Counted from the stretch's first letter, positions 9,053 through 17,851 are shown. The stretch: 64,000 bases of DNA from Sphingobacterium daejeonense (GCF_901472535.1 NZ_LR590470.1:3100001-3164000); one strand, 5' to 3'. Numbers and translations: made by a program. Notes: generated from the letters alone by a model not told the origin.

Positions 9053-9070
9053 AAGCATTTAAAAAAAATG

Positions 9071-9401
9071 CTAACAGCATTTATTCATTTTAATATTTTG
9101 ATTAAAAAATAGATTTAATTCTGATTTTAAGTTGTTCCATACTTCTAAATCTATACAATAACAGACAGATTTACCTTCAATGGTGCCTTTAATGATTCCC
9201 AAATTCTTTAATTCTTTTAAATGTTGTGAGATCGTAGCTTGGGCTAATCCCAATTCATCTACCAAATCATTACAAATACAAGATTGTTGATTAATTATAT
9301 ATTGAAGAATCGAAATTCTAGCTGGATGTCCTAAAACTTTTAAAGGTTGAAGCAATCCTATTCTGTTCTTCCGTATATATTTCGGTTTTTGTAATTCCCA
9401 T
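9071..9401 (-). pseudogene. arsR: ArsR/SmtB-family metalloregulator, one frameshift
   Basis: The repaired protein starts at ATG 9401 (MGITKTEIYTEEQNRIAS) and continues, after removal of one A from the AAAA run at 9338-9341, into FKVLGHPARISILQYI, the classic ArsR entry helix. The winged helix follows: CICNDLVDELGLAQATISQH is the recognition region, with the Cys pair of an ArsR metal site (SCICNDLV). The C-terminus ends NKCC. It is about 109 residues when repaired. Without the repair only a TTG start inside the helix would be available. It heads the arsR-DUF6428-arsC-like operon and should repress it until arsenite or a similar metalloid binds. Confidence 0.82.
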
Positions 9402-9419
9402 ATCGCAATATTACGATAT
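9400..9419. promoter_or_regulatory. ArsR operator palindrome overlapping the arsR start
   Basis: ATATCGCAATATTACGATAT is a near-perfect 20-bp inverted repeat (one mismatched pair). It overlaps the first two bases of the arsR start codon. Position and symmetry are typical for autorepression. Confidence 0.65.
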
Positions 9420-9568
9420 TAAAATGTAGTTACAAAACTTTAAAAATAATTGTTGTTAGATTTAGTAAATTAAATTTTCAAATAACAGAATACAACTAAT
9501 GCAGAAGTTTTAGGAGGAAATAGCCAAATTGGTAAAAATTAAAAAGAGAAATAAAACAATGTTTTAAC

Positions 9569-10012
9569 ATGAAAGACTTCTTTAAAGAACTATTCGAATA
9601 TAGCCATCATTATAACCAAAAATTAATAGAGATAATTCAAAATAACCCTGAAAATATATCTGATAAAGCTTTAAAAATATTCAGCCATATATTGAATGCT
9701 CATCATGTTTGGAATAATCGTTTGATTGGAAACATCCCAAAATATGGAGTTTGGAAGGAACATGCTCCCGACGAAATGATATTTATAGAAAACCAAAATT
9801 TTGAAGAAAGCCTACGTATTCTAGAAACTTTAGACTTAAATGAAACCATTGACTACAGAAATACTGCAGGCAAACAATTCAAAAATGGAATCAGAGATAT
9901 TATTTTTCACATCATTAATCATTCTACTTATCATCGAGCGCAGATAGCTACTGAGTTTAGAACTTCTGGTTTAGAACCATTGATGACAGATTTTATTTTT
10001 TATAAACGTTGA
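9569..10012 (+). CDS. DinB-family protein
   Basis: 147 residues with the DinB four-helix-bundle metal signature: ILNAHHVWNNR gives the first His, and IFHIINHSTYHRAQIA gives the two later His residues at the usual spacing. DinB/YfiT folds bind a divalent metal and often act as thiol transferases or uncharacterised damage-inducible enzymes; the substrate here is unknown. It is a single gene, divergent from arsR across a 167-bp AT-rich gap. Confidence 0.85.
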   Translation: MKDFFKELFEYSHHYNQKLIEIIQNNPENISDKALKIFSHILNAHHVWNNRLIGNIPKYGVWKEHAPDEMIFIENQNFEESLRILETLDLNETIDYRNTAGKQFKNGIRDIIFHIINHSTYHRAQIATEFRTSGLEPLMTDFIFYKR

Positions 10013-10143
10013 TAAATTAGCATTCTTTAATTCTTTGGAAGAATTAAAATGAAATGCCACAGCGTTGTTGTTTATTCCAAAACTTTAAAAAGATATTCAA
10101 TGTTAAATAAGTTAAATTAAACATTCAGAAAACATTTCAATAA

Positions 10144-11067
10144 ATGCAAGTAATTTTAGGAGCAAATGGGCAGATTGGTGAGGTGTTAGCCAGAGAATTA
10201 AAAAGGAACTTTACTTCAGATATAAAAATAGTTAGCAGAAAACCGCAAAAAGTAAATGATACCGATATCCTGTTCTCTGCTGATCTAACCAATCGAGAGC
10301 AAGCTATAGAAGCTGTTAAAGGTTGTGAAATTGCATTTTTCACCCTTGGGTTACCTATTAGCTCTAGCATGTGGGAAGATCAATTTCCAATTATCGTTGA
10401 GAACGTAATTGAAGCTTGTAAAAAAGAAAAAACGAAATTGGTTTTCTTTGACAATACTTATATGTATCCTCAAGATGACCGAAAACTTACTGAATCTACT
10501 ATTTTTCAACCCTTGGGAAGAAAGGGAAAAGTAAGGAAAAAACTCGCTGAAATGGTTCTGGAAGCAATGACAAAAGGAGAATTGGAAGCTGTAATCTGTA
10601 GGGCTCCGGAATTTTATGGACCGGGAAAAACACAGAGCATAACAAATACACTCATTTTTGACAATATTAAAGCAGATAAAAAGCTTAAAGTACCAATTTC
10701 TGCCAACAAAAAAAGAAGCCTGATTTGGACCCCAGATGCTAGCCGAGCTACTGCCTTAATCGGAAATACACCTACTGCTTATAGTCAGACCTGGCATCTA
10801 CCAGTGGATTCACAGCACCCAACTTATAAGGAACTTATTCAAATCTGTTCTAAAGTATATGGAAGAGATTTTAAATTTACTGTTATTCCTAAAATCATAT
10901 TCCAAATTGGTTCCCTTTTTAGTTCTAAACTAAAAGAACTTCTAGAATTGCTGCCTAGGTATGAGCATGATAATATTTTTGATGATTCGAAATTCAGGTC
11001 ACATTTTCCTGAATTCAAAGAGACGAGTTACCAAAAAGGAATTGAAGAAATTAAAAGAAATAGTTAA
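10144..11067 (+). CDS. NAD(P)-dependent epimerase/dehydratase-like protein
   Basis: 307 residues with an N-terminal Rossmann start (VILGANGQIGEVLARELK, the GxxGxxG motif) and an extended-SDR body. LVFFDNTYMYPQ replaces the usual catalytic Ser-Tyr arrangement, and AVICRAPEFYGPG is the conserved RxPxxYGPG-like motif. It resembles Bacteroidota nucleoside-diphosphate-sugar epimerase-like proteins related to NmrA; the substrate cannot be named. The next gene, DJ-1/PfpI-like, starts 1 bp after its stop, so both are probably co-translated as a stress-related pair. Confidence 0.82.
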   Translation: MQVILGANGQIGEVLARELKRNFTSDIKIVSRKPQKVNDTDILFSADLTNREQAIEAVKGCEIAFFTLGLPISSSMWEDQFPIIVENVIEACKKEKTKLVFFDNTYMYPQDDRKLTESTIFQPLGRKGKVRKKLAEMVLEAMTKGELEAVICRAPEFYGPGKTQSITNTLIFDNIKADKKLKVPISANKKRSLIWTPDASRATALIGNTPTAYSQTWHLPVDSQHPTYKELIQICSKVYGRDFKFTVIPKIIFQIGSLFSSKLKELLELLPRYEHDNIFDDSKFRSHFPEFKETSYQKGIEEIKRNS

Positions 11068-11068
11068 T

Positions 11069-11755
11069 ATGAAATCGATACTCATTATTGCAACAAATGT
11101 AGGAAAATATGTTGATCCTGACTTAAAGACAGGATTATGGCTCAGTGAATTGACTCATATTTACAAGGAAGCAACAGATAAAGGATGGGCTGTAACCATT
11201 GCAAGTCCAAAAGGCGGAGTAATTCCTATTGATCCTGAGAGTTTGAAACCTTTAATGTTGGATAAGATTTCAAAGCAATATTACAATGCCCCAGATTTCA
11301 TGGCATTGTTGAATAATTCAAAAAATCTAGCAGATGTAAAATCGATAGATTACGACAGCATTTATTTGGCAGGCGGTCATGGTACGATGTATGATTTTCC
11401 TGATTGCCCTGAGATTCAAGAAATTGTCCGCAATCAATATCAGGCAAATAAAAATGTTACTGCCATTTGTCACGGTGTCGGAGGATTGTTAAATGTAAAG
11501 CTTACAAATGGAGAATTTCTGATTAAAGGAAAGTCAATGACAGGCTTCGATTGGGTTGAAGAAAAATTAGCAGGTCGTAAAGATGAGGTACCTTTCAACT
11601 TAGAAGAAGCAATTAAAGAACGAGGAGCAAATCTAAAAAAAGCATTGATTCCAATGACATCAAATACAGTTATTGACGGAAATTTAATTACCGGCCAAAA
11701 TCCCTTTAGCTCGAAAGAAACGGCCAAGGTACTAATCGAGGAATTAAGTAAATAG
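11069..11755 (+). CDS. DJ-1/PfpI superfamily protein, Hsp31-like
   Basis: The start at 11069 (MKSILIIATNVGKYVDPDL) lies 1 bp after the preceding stop and fits the family; longer readings begin inside the upstream gene. Key sites: YLAGGHGTMYDF, the conserved acidic/glycine region, and TAICHGVGGLLN, the nucleophile elbow with the catalytic Cys and His. VTIASPKGG is the early strand motif. At 228 residues it matches the Hsp31/glyoxalase III branch (type 1 glutamine-amidotransferase-like fold), which detoxifies methylglyoxal and repairs glycated proteins. The assignment between chaperone and glyoxalase is not decidable here. Confidence 0.88.
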   Translation: MKSILIIATNVGKYVDPDLKTGLWLSELTHIYKEATDKGWAVTIASPKGGVIPIDPESLKPLMLDKISKQYYNAPDFMALLNNSKNLADVKSIDYDSIYLAGGHGTMYDFPDCPEIQEIVRNQYQANKNVTAICHGVGGLLNVKLTNGEFLIKGKSMTGFDWVEEKLAGRKDEVPFNLEEAIKERGANLKKALIPMTSNTVIDGNLITGQNPFSSKETAKVLIEELSK

Positions 11756-12045
11756 TATCCACAGATTTCTTGAAGAAAATTCTTCTGAAATTAATGAGAA
11801 ATCCCAATTTCTTTGTAACTTAATATTATTCATAATAAAACATCCCTATGTTGACAGAAATTAACCATTCTGTCAATTTTTACTTGCAATTAAGTAAATC
11901 CTTGCTACTCCCTATATAATTCGTTAAAATTTTCATGCAGACTACTGTGTAATAATTTTGGTTATTACAATTTTTAGCATCCTCCTATTTGTATGTGAAT
12001 TTTTTGATGTGGACCTGAATAATATAAACCCTAAATAATATAGAC
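11756..12045. other. 290-bp intergenic region with a weak hairpin
   Basis: It holds no convincing gene. GTAATAA (11949-11955) and TTATTAC (11962-11968) form a short inverted repeat followed by AATTTTTA, a possible weak terminator for the DJ-1 gene or an operator for the downstream desaturase. The rest is AT-rich. Confidence 0.4.
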
Positions 12046-12861
12046 ATGGAATTGCTTGAAAAAATCCTCAGCATCAATTCGAATTACATTGTAATCGGAT
12101 TATTGGTTTTCTTCTTTACAATGGAGCAGATTACATCCAATCCATTTTCCTTCAAAAAAAGAGGTGGACACCTGTTTCAGAACATGTTGTTCCAAATAAT
12201 TCTTGTCCTACTCAACATTTCTGTTGTAGTACTGCAAGTTTATTTGATAGAATGGCTTAATGAACGTAGAATTGGACTCTTATTTTTGGTAGAATTGCCA
12301 ATATGGGTAAAGTTGATCCTTGGTGTAATGCTTTATGATTTTACAACTTATTGGATTCATATTGCAGCACACAAAGTACCTATTATGTGGCGACTACATC
12401 GTGTCCATCATAGCGATACGTCTATGGATTCTTCTACAACCTTTAGATTTCATCCATTAGAAATGATTCTGGTATACGAAGTTGGAAATGTCATCTGTGC
12501 AGGGGTATTTGGAACAGATGTATTAGCCTTGGGATTATACTATTTTATCCTAAATATCTTTCTTTTCCTTGAACATTCCAATTTGCATTACCCTAATTGG
12601 CTAAACAAATCGTTAGGTTTATTTTTTGTGACTCCAGACCAACATAGAGTACACCACCAACAAGATCAATATTACACTGACTCCAATTTTGCTGATATAT
12701 TTATTATCTGGGATCGTATTTTCGGAACTTACAAAACTCTTCCGGTTGAAAAAATGAAATACGGATTAGCCGAGTTCGAAGGAACCAAAAAACAAGGATT
12801 TCTATTTTTGATGATAAGTCCCTTTATAAATATCAAAAGAATAAAATCTGACAAAACATAA
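12046..12861 (+). CDS. Sterol desaturase/fatty acid hydroxylase superfamily membrane protein
   Basis: 271 residues with three or four membrane helices (around 15-30, 50-70, 90-110 and 150-175) and the eight-histidine di-iron signature: HIAAH (helix end), RLHRVHHSD (HxxHH) and DQHRVHHQQD (HxxHH), plus an additional His near LEHSNLHYPNW. The fold inserts oxygen or a double bond into lipid substrates at the inner membrane. The bacterial substrate is unknown; sphingolipid or carotenoid modification is plausible because Sphingobacteriaceae make sphingolipids. It is a single gene. Confidence 0.88.
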   Translation: MELLEKILSINSNYIVIGLLVFFFTMEQITSNPFSFKKRGGHLFQNMLFQIILVLLNISVVVLQVYLIEWLNERRIGLLFLVELPIWVKLILGVMLYDFTTYWIHIAAHKVPIMWRLHRVHHSDTSMDSSTTFRFHPLEMILVYEVGNVICAGVFGTDVLALGLYYFILNIFLFLEHSNLHYPNWLNKSLGLFFVTPDQHRVHHQQDQYYTDSNFADIFIIWDRIFGTYKTLPVEKMKYGLAEFEGTKKQGFLFLMISPFINIKRIKSDKT

Positions 12862-12991
12862 CTGTAAGAAAATCATATCGTTCTCTCAAAATTGTAACTA
12901 AACAGTTGATTTTAAGCAAAACTCAGTCACATTTTGTATATTTATTAAAACCTAATTCATTGAGAATCAACTATCCTTAAATCTAAGTGAT

Positions 12992-13633
12992 ATGACGGAG
13001 GACGAAAAAATAGATATAAAAGAAATCAACATGCAGATCATTGGCAACAAAGGATATCGATATATCGACTGGTTGCCAATTCTGGAAGATCCAAATATTA
13101 GGTCCTTATCTGAAGTCAAAAGTAGGATGGCTATCCTTTTGGCTTTGGTCAATATTTCATTGGATGCGCCAATGGAAGTGATCCGAGATTGGCTTTTCGA
13201 CAACAACCTGTCAAAACACCTCTCCAAAAAGGAAGAGTCAATATTTGCCAAGAATGATGATGAAATTACTCAGGATGACAAAAATAGACTTCGTTGGTAT
13301 TTGGAAGGTTTGTGGGCATTAATGTGGGCAACAAATCTTACAAATGAACTCAAGGAAAATGAGTGGTGTGGGGATGATATGGCGTCCCTCCTACCAAATA
13401 TTGAAAATGATGACGACACCGAAAAGATAGATGCAATTACTGAATTGAGGTCAGAAAGAGAATTATATATTATGCTAGACTATCATTATCGCTTGCACTG
13501 GTACTGTGTGGATGAAAGGATCAATGGAAAGCAAGCTAAAATCAACGAGGGAATAGTGTACGAAAGAAGATATGTGTTGGAATGGCTAATGGATAAAGAT
13601 TCGGATTGGGATGATGTAGGAATGAGTACTTAA
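12992..13633 (+). CDS. DUF4272 domain protein
   Basis: 213 residues, all alpha. It has the DUF4272 hallmarks: SEVKSRMAILLALVNISLDA, a Trp-rich segment (RWYLEGLWALMWATNLT), DYHYRLHWYCVDERING and INEGIVYERRYVLEWLM. There is no signal peptide. Function is unknown. It is a single gene, convergent with the small gene at 13704-13916, with a hairpin in between. Confidence 0.85.
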   Translation: MTEDEKIDIKEINMQIIGNKGYRYIDWLPILEDPNIRSLSEVKSRMAILLALVNISLDAPMEVIRDWLFDNNLSKHLSKKEESIFAKNDDEITQDDKNRLRWYLEGLWALMWATNLTNELKENEWCGDDMASLLPNIENDDDTEKIDAITELRSERELYIMLDYHYRLHWYCVDERINGKQAKINEGIVYERRYVLEWLMDKDSDWDDVGMST

Positions 13634-13680
13634 TTATTGTACCCAAGGTCTTCATGTTAATAGGCCATGAGTAGAAAAAA

Positions 13681-13707
13681 ATAGCCAATTTTAATAAAAT
13701 TGGCTAT
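13681..13707. terminator. Hairpin terminator between convergent genes
   Basis: ATAGCCAATTTTA pairs with TAAAATTGGCTAT. On the minus strand six Ts follow directly; on the plus strand TTTTT follows after a short gap. The minus-strand gene's stop codon lies within the stem. Confidence 0.75.
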
Positions 13708-13916
13708 GATAATTTTTCCTTAAATTTTCTTAATTCTTCATCGATCAAGTCTGGCCATTTCTGGAGTCCTTCTCGGATTACTTGCTCTCCAAAGGTTGCA
13801 TCTTCTTCCTTAGTTTTCAGCATTGCTTCCTCTTGCAATTGATTTAAATATTCTGCCGTAGGCGGTTCATTGTTTGAAGAAGAATTTTGTTCTAGTGCGT
13901 CATTTCTGTTTTCCAT
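13704..13916 (-). CDS. Small acidic protein of unknown function, 70 aa
   Basis: MENRNDALEQNSSSNNEPPT begins an Asn/Ser-rich, probably disordered N-terminus, followed by two charged helices (EYLNQLQEEAMLKTKEEDAT, then QKWPDLIDEELRKFKEKL). There is no signal peptide or membrane segment. I do not recognise a family. It lies 29 bp downstream of the acetyltransferase gene and could be its operon partner. Its stop codon is inside a terminator stem. Confidence 0.55.
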   Translation of the reverse strand: MENRNDALEQNSSSNNEPPTAEYLNQLQEEAMLKTKEEDATFGEQVIREGLQKWPDLIDEELRKFKEKLS

Positions 13917-13945
13917 GGTTAAAATTGTACAATAATTAAGCCACG

Positions 13946-14533
13946 CTATTGATTATTTTCATTATCAATAATTTTTATAACTTTTGCTGGTATTCCACCC
14001 ACGACGGTATTTGCGGGAACATCTTTGGAAACTATTGCTCCTGCCGCAACGACTGCGTTTTCTCCAATAGTAACTCCAGGAAGAATAGTCGCATTTGCAC
14101 CTATCCAAGCATTCTTTTTGATAGTTATGCGACCAGGAACTAATGAATGTCTCTTTTCTATTTCTAAAGGATGGCCTTCAGATAAAAGGCTAACCTTCGG
14201 TGCTATTAACACATGGTCTTCTATGGTAATCCCACCAAGCCCAAGGAAAACGCAATCGAAATTTATAAATACTGACTTTCCAATCTTAATATCCTTCCCA
14301 TAATTGATATAAATCGGTGTAAAAACATCTGTTGATTCATGAATTTCTGCTCCAACGATTTCTGATAGGATTTTTCTGATCTCATCAGGCTCGCTGGAAG
14401 CATTCATCTTTAACAATAATTCTTTAGTCTGATACGATGCCTCTCGCATTTTATATCCTTCAGGATCTGATCCAGCAATGGTTTCACCACCTTTTAACCT
14501 TTCAAAAATATCTTTTTTTGGATTGTCCATATA
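13946..14533 (-). CDS. Hexapeptide-repeat sugar O-acetyltransferase (LacA/Maa-like)
   Basis: With the start at 14533 ([16 protein letters not shown]) the protein is 195 residues; an 11-residue longer version to 14566 is possible. It has the N-terminal Mac domain ([20 protein letters not shown]) and the left-handed beta-helix repeats ([17 protein letters not shown], then [20 protein letters not shown]). The catalytic His lies in LLSEGHPLE. The class acetylates sugars using acetyl-CoA. It lies between a cupin gene upstream and a small unknown gene downstream on the same strand. Confidence 0.9.
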   Translation of the reverse strand, partial: YMDNPKKDIFERLKGGETIAGSDPEGYKMREASYQTKELLLKMNASSEPDEIRKILSEIVGAEIHESTDVFTPIYINYGKDIKIGKSVFINFDCVFLGLGGITIEDHVLIAPKVSLLSEGHPLEIEKRHSLVPGRITIKKNAWIGANATILPGVTIGENAVVAAGAIVSKDVPANTVVGGIPAKVIKIIDNENNQ

Positions 14534-14584
14534 GGTTGATTTAAGTTTATTAAAGTTATTAAACATTCCAAAAAAACACTAAAA

Positions 14585-15094
14585 TTATTCTATCTGATAT
14601 TTTTTTAACATCTTTTCCAAATATCCATTTCTGATATTCCAATAAGCAACCATATTGAGGACAGGCTGGGCCAAAGACAATAAACCTGTCGAATAGGAAT
14701 TGTTCAATTTTACAAAAAGAGCTAAATCTTTAAATTTCTTGGGTGTACCTGAATTTGTACAAAGGCCATCAAAAGAAAGGTTCTTTGAGAACAATATTGC
14801 TCGTTCAAAATTTTTATTCCCAGGACTTACCGTTACGATAAGAACACAGTTTTCTTTAGTTATATTATGAAAATAGTGGACATCCAATGCGTTTATTGTA
14901 ATTGAATCTCCCACATTTAGATTATAAACCTTTCCATTGCAGCCTACCTCCAACTTCCCAGAAAGTATTAAAAATGATTCTGAAAATTCCTTATGGTAGT
15001 GTTTAGGAGTTCTTTCTTGAGGTTTTACAACAAATTCAATTTTAGTGATATCTTGATTACTTTTAGACTCCATTAGTCTTATTCCTTTTTCCAT
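14585..15094 (-). CDS. Cupin-domain protein
   Basis: 169 residues. The first two-thirds form a single cupin: EFVVKPQERTPKHYHKEFSE supplies the first metal motif (HxH...E) and NVGDSITINALDVHYFHN the second (G, H). The C-terminal third is helical (GLLSLAQPVLNMVAYWNIRN). This is a small-molecule-binding or enzymatic barrel; the ligand is unknown. It is separated by 67 bp from a Crp/Fnr-type regulator on the same strand, which may control it. Confidence 0.8.
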   Translation of the reverse strand: MEKGIRLMESKSNQDITKIEFVVKPQERTPKHYHKEFSESFLILSGKLEVGCNGKVYNLNVGDSITINALDVHYFHNITKENCVLIVTVSPGNKNFERAILFSKNLSFDGLCTNSGTPKKFKDLALFVKLNNSYSTGLLSLAQPVLNMVAYWNIRNGYLEKMLKKYQIE

Positions 15095-15161
15095 AGCATT
15101 GTTTTTTACAAAGCTAATTTGGAATCGGGCACCAATTCATTCACCCAAGTTAAGAAATGAA

Positions 15162-15731
15162 TTAAGCTAATCGGGATCTAATTCTGCTCAAAGATTGAGG
15201 TTTTATACCCAAATAAGATGCAATGTGATATTGGCTGATACGCTGGATTAACTCTGGTTGTTGTTCAAGAATTTTTAAATACCGTTGTTCTGGACTATGC
15301 GAATAAAAAGATGTCAATTCTTGAAGATAGTAAATGAACAAACCTTCCATAATTTTTCTCCCAAATTTTTCTCCTTCATTAAATTCCTCGTAGAATTTTT
15401 CAAGTCCCTCCCTTGAAATAACTAATATTTCAGAATCTTCTAGCGCCTGAATACTTTTTGTGGAAGGCGTTTTTGTCAAGAAGCTCTCATGATTACTGAT
15501 ATATTCATTTTCTTTAGAAAACGCAAATGTCTTTATTTCTCCATCCTCATTGAGGTAATATCGAAACAGACCGGAATTAATAAATCCTACGGAATTGGCT
15601 ACCTCTCCTTCTCTCAAAAAAAACTCATTCTTCTTTATACTTTTAAATAAGAATAAGGATTCTAATTCAATTTTTTCTTCTTCTGATAGATGGATATATG
15701 AAGATATATTTGACAAAAGCTTCTTATACAT
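15162..15731 (-). CDS. Crp/Fnr-family transcriptional regulator
   Basis: 189 residues: an N-terminal cyclic-nucleotide-binding-like barrel (KKNEFFLREGEVANSVGFIN) and a C-terminal helix-turn-helix (RISQYHIASYLGIKPQSLSR, IRSRLA). This is the short Bacteroidota Crp-like type that ends right after the recognition helix and usually lacks the cAMP-contacting Arg-Ser pair. Target genes are unknown; the cupin and acetyltransferase just downstream on the same strand are the simplest candidates. It is divergent from the 16-kb ECF sigma operon. Confidence 0.87.
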   Translation of the reverse strand: MYKKLLSNISSYIHLSEEEKIELESLFLFKSIKKNEFFLREGEVANSVGFINSGLFRYYLNEDGEIKTFAFSKENEYISNHESFLTKTPSTKSIQALEDSEILVISREGLEKFYEEFNEGEKFGRKIMEGLFIYYLQELTSFYSHSPEQRYLKILEQQPELIQRISQYHIASYLGIKPQSLSRIRSRLA

Positions 15732-15914
15732 GGAGTTAAATTTAAGAAAATGAAATTCGTGACACTCTTACTTAAACCACTTTTTTGTTAAATGGTGTTA
15801 AATCTATCATTCCATAACACGAAAAACATCACCCCGCCGTTATTATTACAAAGAAAGCAAAAGAGTAAAAAGAGTATATAATTTCATAATTTAGGTTAAT
15901 AATTGGTTTGGTAA

Positions 15915-15948
15915 AAATCCTGAGCTTCCCCAGCTCAGGATTTTTTTT
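15915..15948. terminator. Strong terminator hairpin without a preceding gene
   Basis: ATCCTGAGC pairs with GCTCAGGAT around TTCCCC-A, followed by nine Ts on the plus strand; five Ts follow on the minus strand. It lies in the gap between two divergent genes, so no annotated coding gene ends here. It may close a short RNA transcribed from about 15780-15900. Confidence 0.7.
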
Positions 15949-16005
15949 TATAATTCATGTAACCTTTTTCTCCATATTGTACACTAATGTATAAAAACGA
16001 AAATT

Positions 16006-16347
16006 ATGCAACCATTTGAAGCTTTAATACCGATATCATTCTTTGCATGTATTGTATTGTGTGTATTTTTTATCAGTAAGTATCGGTCAGAAACTATTAC
16101 CAAATTAGGAGGTCCAATTCCAAAATCTCCACGAAATAAAAACGCTTGGAAAAGAGTAGGAATTGTTATCATTGGTTTGGCTATAGGTCTTTTATTATCA
16201 GGAGTATTGTTTGCGACCAATGTCTTACTTGACAACAATGACTGGACAGGATTTATTGTAATGGGTTTATTGTCGTTGACAGTAGGTTTATCCTTGATCA
16301 TTGCAGATAAACAAACAGAGCAAGACGAGCAAAACATTGATGGATAG
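16006..16347 (+). CDS. Small membrane protein in the ECF sigma operon
   Basis: 113 residues with three hydrophobic segments (about 5-24, 48-70 and 76-98) and a basic loop between the first two (SPRNKNAWKRVG). No family recognised. Its last 8 bp overlap the start of the sigma factor gene (ATGGATAG), so translation is probably coupled. It may be a membrane partner or sensor for the sigma system, which is inference from position only. Confidence 0.7.
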   Translation: MQPFEALIPISFFACIVLCVFFISKYRSETITKLGGPIPKSPRNKNAWKRVGIVIIGLAIGLLLSGVLFATNVLLDNNDWTGFIVMGLLSLTVGLSLIIADKQTEQDEQNIDG

Positions 16348-16900
16348 TCTATACATAGACAAAGTCCTTTCTGGAGACAGCCATGCTTTTGGTTACTTTA
16401 TAAGTAACTACAAGGACATGGCATTCTCTGTTTCATTATCAATCGTCAAGAACGAACTGTTGGCAGAAGAGGCAACTCAAGAAGCTTTTATACAAGCTTA
16501 TCTTTCCCTCAAGACCTTCAATGCCAATTCTAAATTCAGCACTTGGTTTTATAAAATAGTAATTCGCTGTTCTTATAAATTGATCAGTAAAAAGAATATG
16601 ATGCAGGTTGAATTTGATGTCAATCATCATGATGCTGAAATCGATGAAAATGCTCTACAAACTTTATTGATAGAAGAACAGAAGCAAATGATCAACGAGG
16701 TTTTGATGAAGATGCCAAGCAATGAATCATTAGCATTAAGACTTTTCTATTTGGAGGAATTATCTGTTCAAGAATTATGCGATATTACAGGATGGACAAT
16801 CGCAAACTCTAAAGTAATCCTACATCGAGCAAGGAAAAGAATGGCGTATGAATTAAATAAAGAACTAGACAATGTACATTATGGAAGAAAACAAGGATAA
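16340..16900 (+). CDS. ECF-family RNA polymerase sigma factor
   Basis: Start at 16340 (MDSLYIDKVLSGDSHAF), 186 residues. Region 2 is KDMAFSVSLSIVKNELLAEE with EATQEAFIQAYLSLKTF and STWFYKIVIRCSYK; region 4 is ESLALRLFYLEELSVQEL and ITGWTIANSKVILHRARKRM. Both are standard for the sigma-70 ECF class. The reading from 16301 would add residues within the upstream gene and is unlikely. The downstream gene overlaps by 20 bp and encodes a membrane protein in the anti-sigma position. Confidence 0.93.
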   Translation: MDSLYIDKVLSGDSHAFGYFISNYKDMAFSVSLSIVKNELLAEEATQEAFIQAYLSLKTFNANSKFSTWFYKIVIRCSYKLISKKNMMQVEFDVNHHDAEIDENALQTLLIEEQKQMINEVLMKMPSNESLALRLFYLEELSVQELCDITGWTIANSKVILHRARKRMAYELNKELDNVHYGRKQG

Positions 16901-17228
16901 ATTCAAAGAGATAATGTCAATGGCTAAAGTAGAATTGCCATTTGAAGATTTTGATTCCAAGGTAATGGCTGAAATCCATAAAATAGAAGCAGATAAACAA
17001 TCCATTTCCAAAACTCGGAAATATGCCCTATTATCATTTTTCTTTGGAGCTTTGTTTGGTTTAGGAATGAACTATTTATTTATGGAACTTATTTCCTCTA
17101 AAATCACGGATGCTACTGTTAAGAATTACCTAATGATTCTTTCACAGATGATATATGTAATTCTTTTCGCTTTGCTGATCGATAAAATCCTAAAATTAAG
17201 AAGGTTTAAAAGGGAGGCCAATATATAA
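16881..17228 (+). CDS. Membrane protein in the anti-sigma position
   Basis: From ATG 16881 (MEENKDKFKEIMSMAKVEL) the protein has 115 residues: a charged cytosolic N-terminus with a short motif ELPFEDFDSKVMAEI, then two membrane helices (about 45-65 and 82-102) and a basic tail. An alternative ATG at 16872 adds three residues. It overlaps the sigma gene. The N-terminal soluble segment plus membrane anchor is how small anti-sigma factors are often built, but no ZAS/HxxxCxxC motif is present, so the role is inferred from context. Confidence 0.7.
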   Translation: MEENKDKFKEIMSMAKVELPFEDFDSKVMAEIHKIEADKQSISKTRKYALLSFFFGALFGLGMNYLFMELISSKITDATVKNYLMILSQMIYVILFALLIDKILKLRRFKREANI

Positions 17229-17325
17229 AACTAAGATTACTAAATTCTTAAGTTTATCATAAAACCCGTCTATTTTAACATTATTGTGTTAATATTTTTT
17301 ACTTTTATTTAAAAATAAATAATCT

Positions 17326-17829
17326 ATGTTAGAATTCGGGCAATATAAGATTTTAAAGTTTGTTAATACGACGATGGATTTTGATTATTATTTCCAGATG
17401 GTGAATGATGAGAAAGTAATGGAAATGATCACTGGAAAACCTCTAGATTATGCTGAGGCAAGGGAGGATTTCAAAAATCTTTTAAAGATAAATGCCATTT
17501 CACCAAACTTTGGCACCTTCAAAATCATTGATAAAACAAAAGGATGTCTCGTTGGTCTCGCGAAGCTTGAAATAACTGAATCTAAAACAGAAATCGCAGA
17601 ATTGGGTTATATAATTATTCCAGAATATTGGGGCAAAGGGATCGGTACTTTGATTTCAACAAATTTGGTGAGTTATGCAAAGTCTACAAAATCCTTAAAA
17701 GGACTGTTTGCAATTATAGACCCTAAAAATATAGCCTCAAGAAAGATTCTGAATAAAAATGGATTCCAGTTCCGTGAATACAAAGATTTTGATGGCTTGC
17801 CCGGAGAAATCCTAGAACTGGTTTTTTAA
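17326..17829 (+). CDS. GNAT-family N-acetyltransferase
   Basis: 167 residues of the RimJ/RimL-like GNAT type. AELGYIIIPEYWGKGIGTLI is motif A with the acetyl-CoA pyrophosphate loop (WGKGIG), and AIIDPKNIASRKILNKNGF is motif B, with the conserved Asn-x-x-Ser. The acceptor may be a protein N-terminus, an amino acid or a small molecule; it cannot be assigned. It is a single gene 22 bp upstream of the ATPase gene on the same strand. Confidence 0.88.
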   Translation: MLEFGQYKILKFVNTTMDFDYYFQMVNDEKVMEMITGKPLDYAEAREDFKNLLKINAISPNFGTFKIIDKTKGCLVGLAKLEITESKTEIAELGYIIIPEYWGKGIGTLISTNLVSYAKSTKSLKGLFAIIDPKNIASRKILNKNGFQFREYKDFDGLPGEILELVF

Positions 17830-17851
17830 ATGGGTATTAATTAAGCGATTA

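Noticed and set aside
10961..11068. 36-residue extension of the DJ-1/PfpI protein into the preceding gene
   Set aside because: It lies out of frame inside a conserved epimerase; the start at 11069 matches the family.
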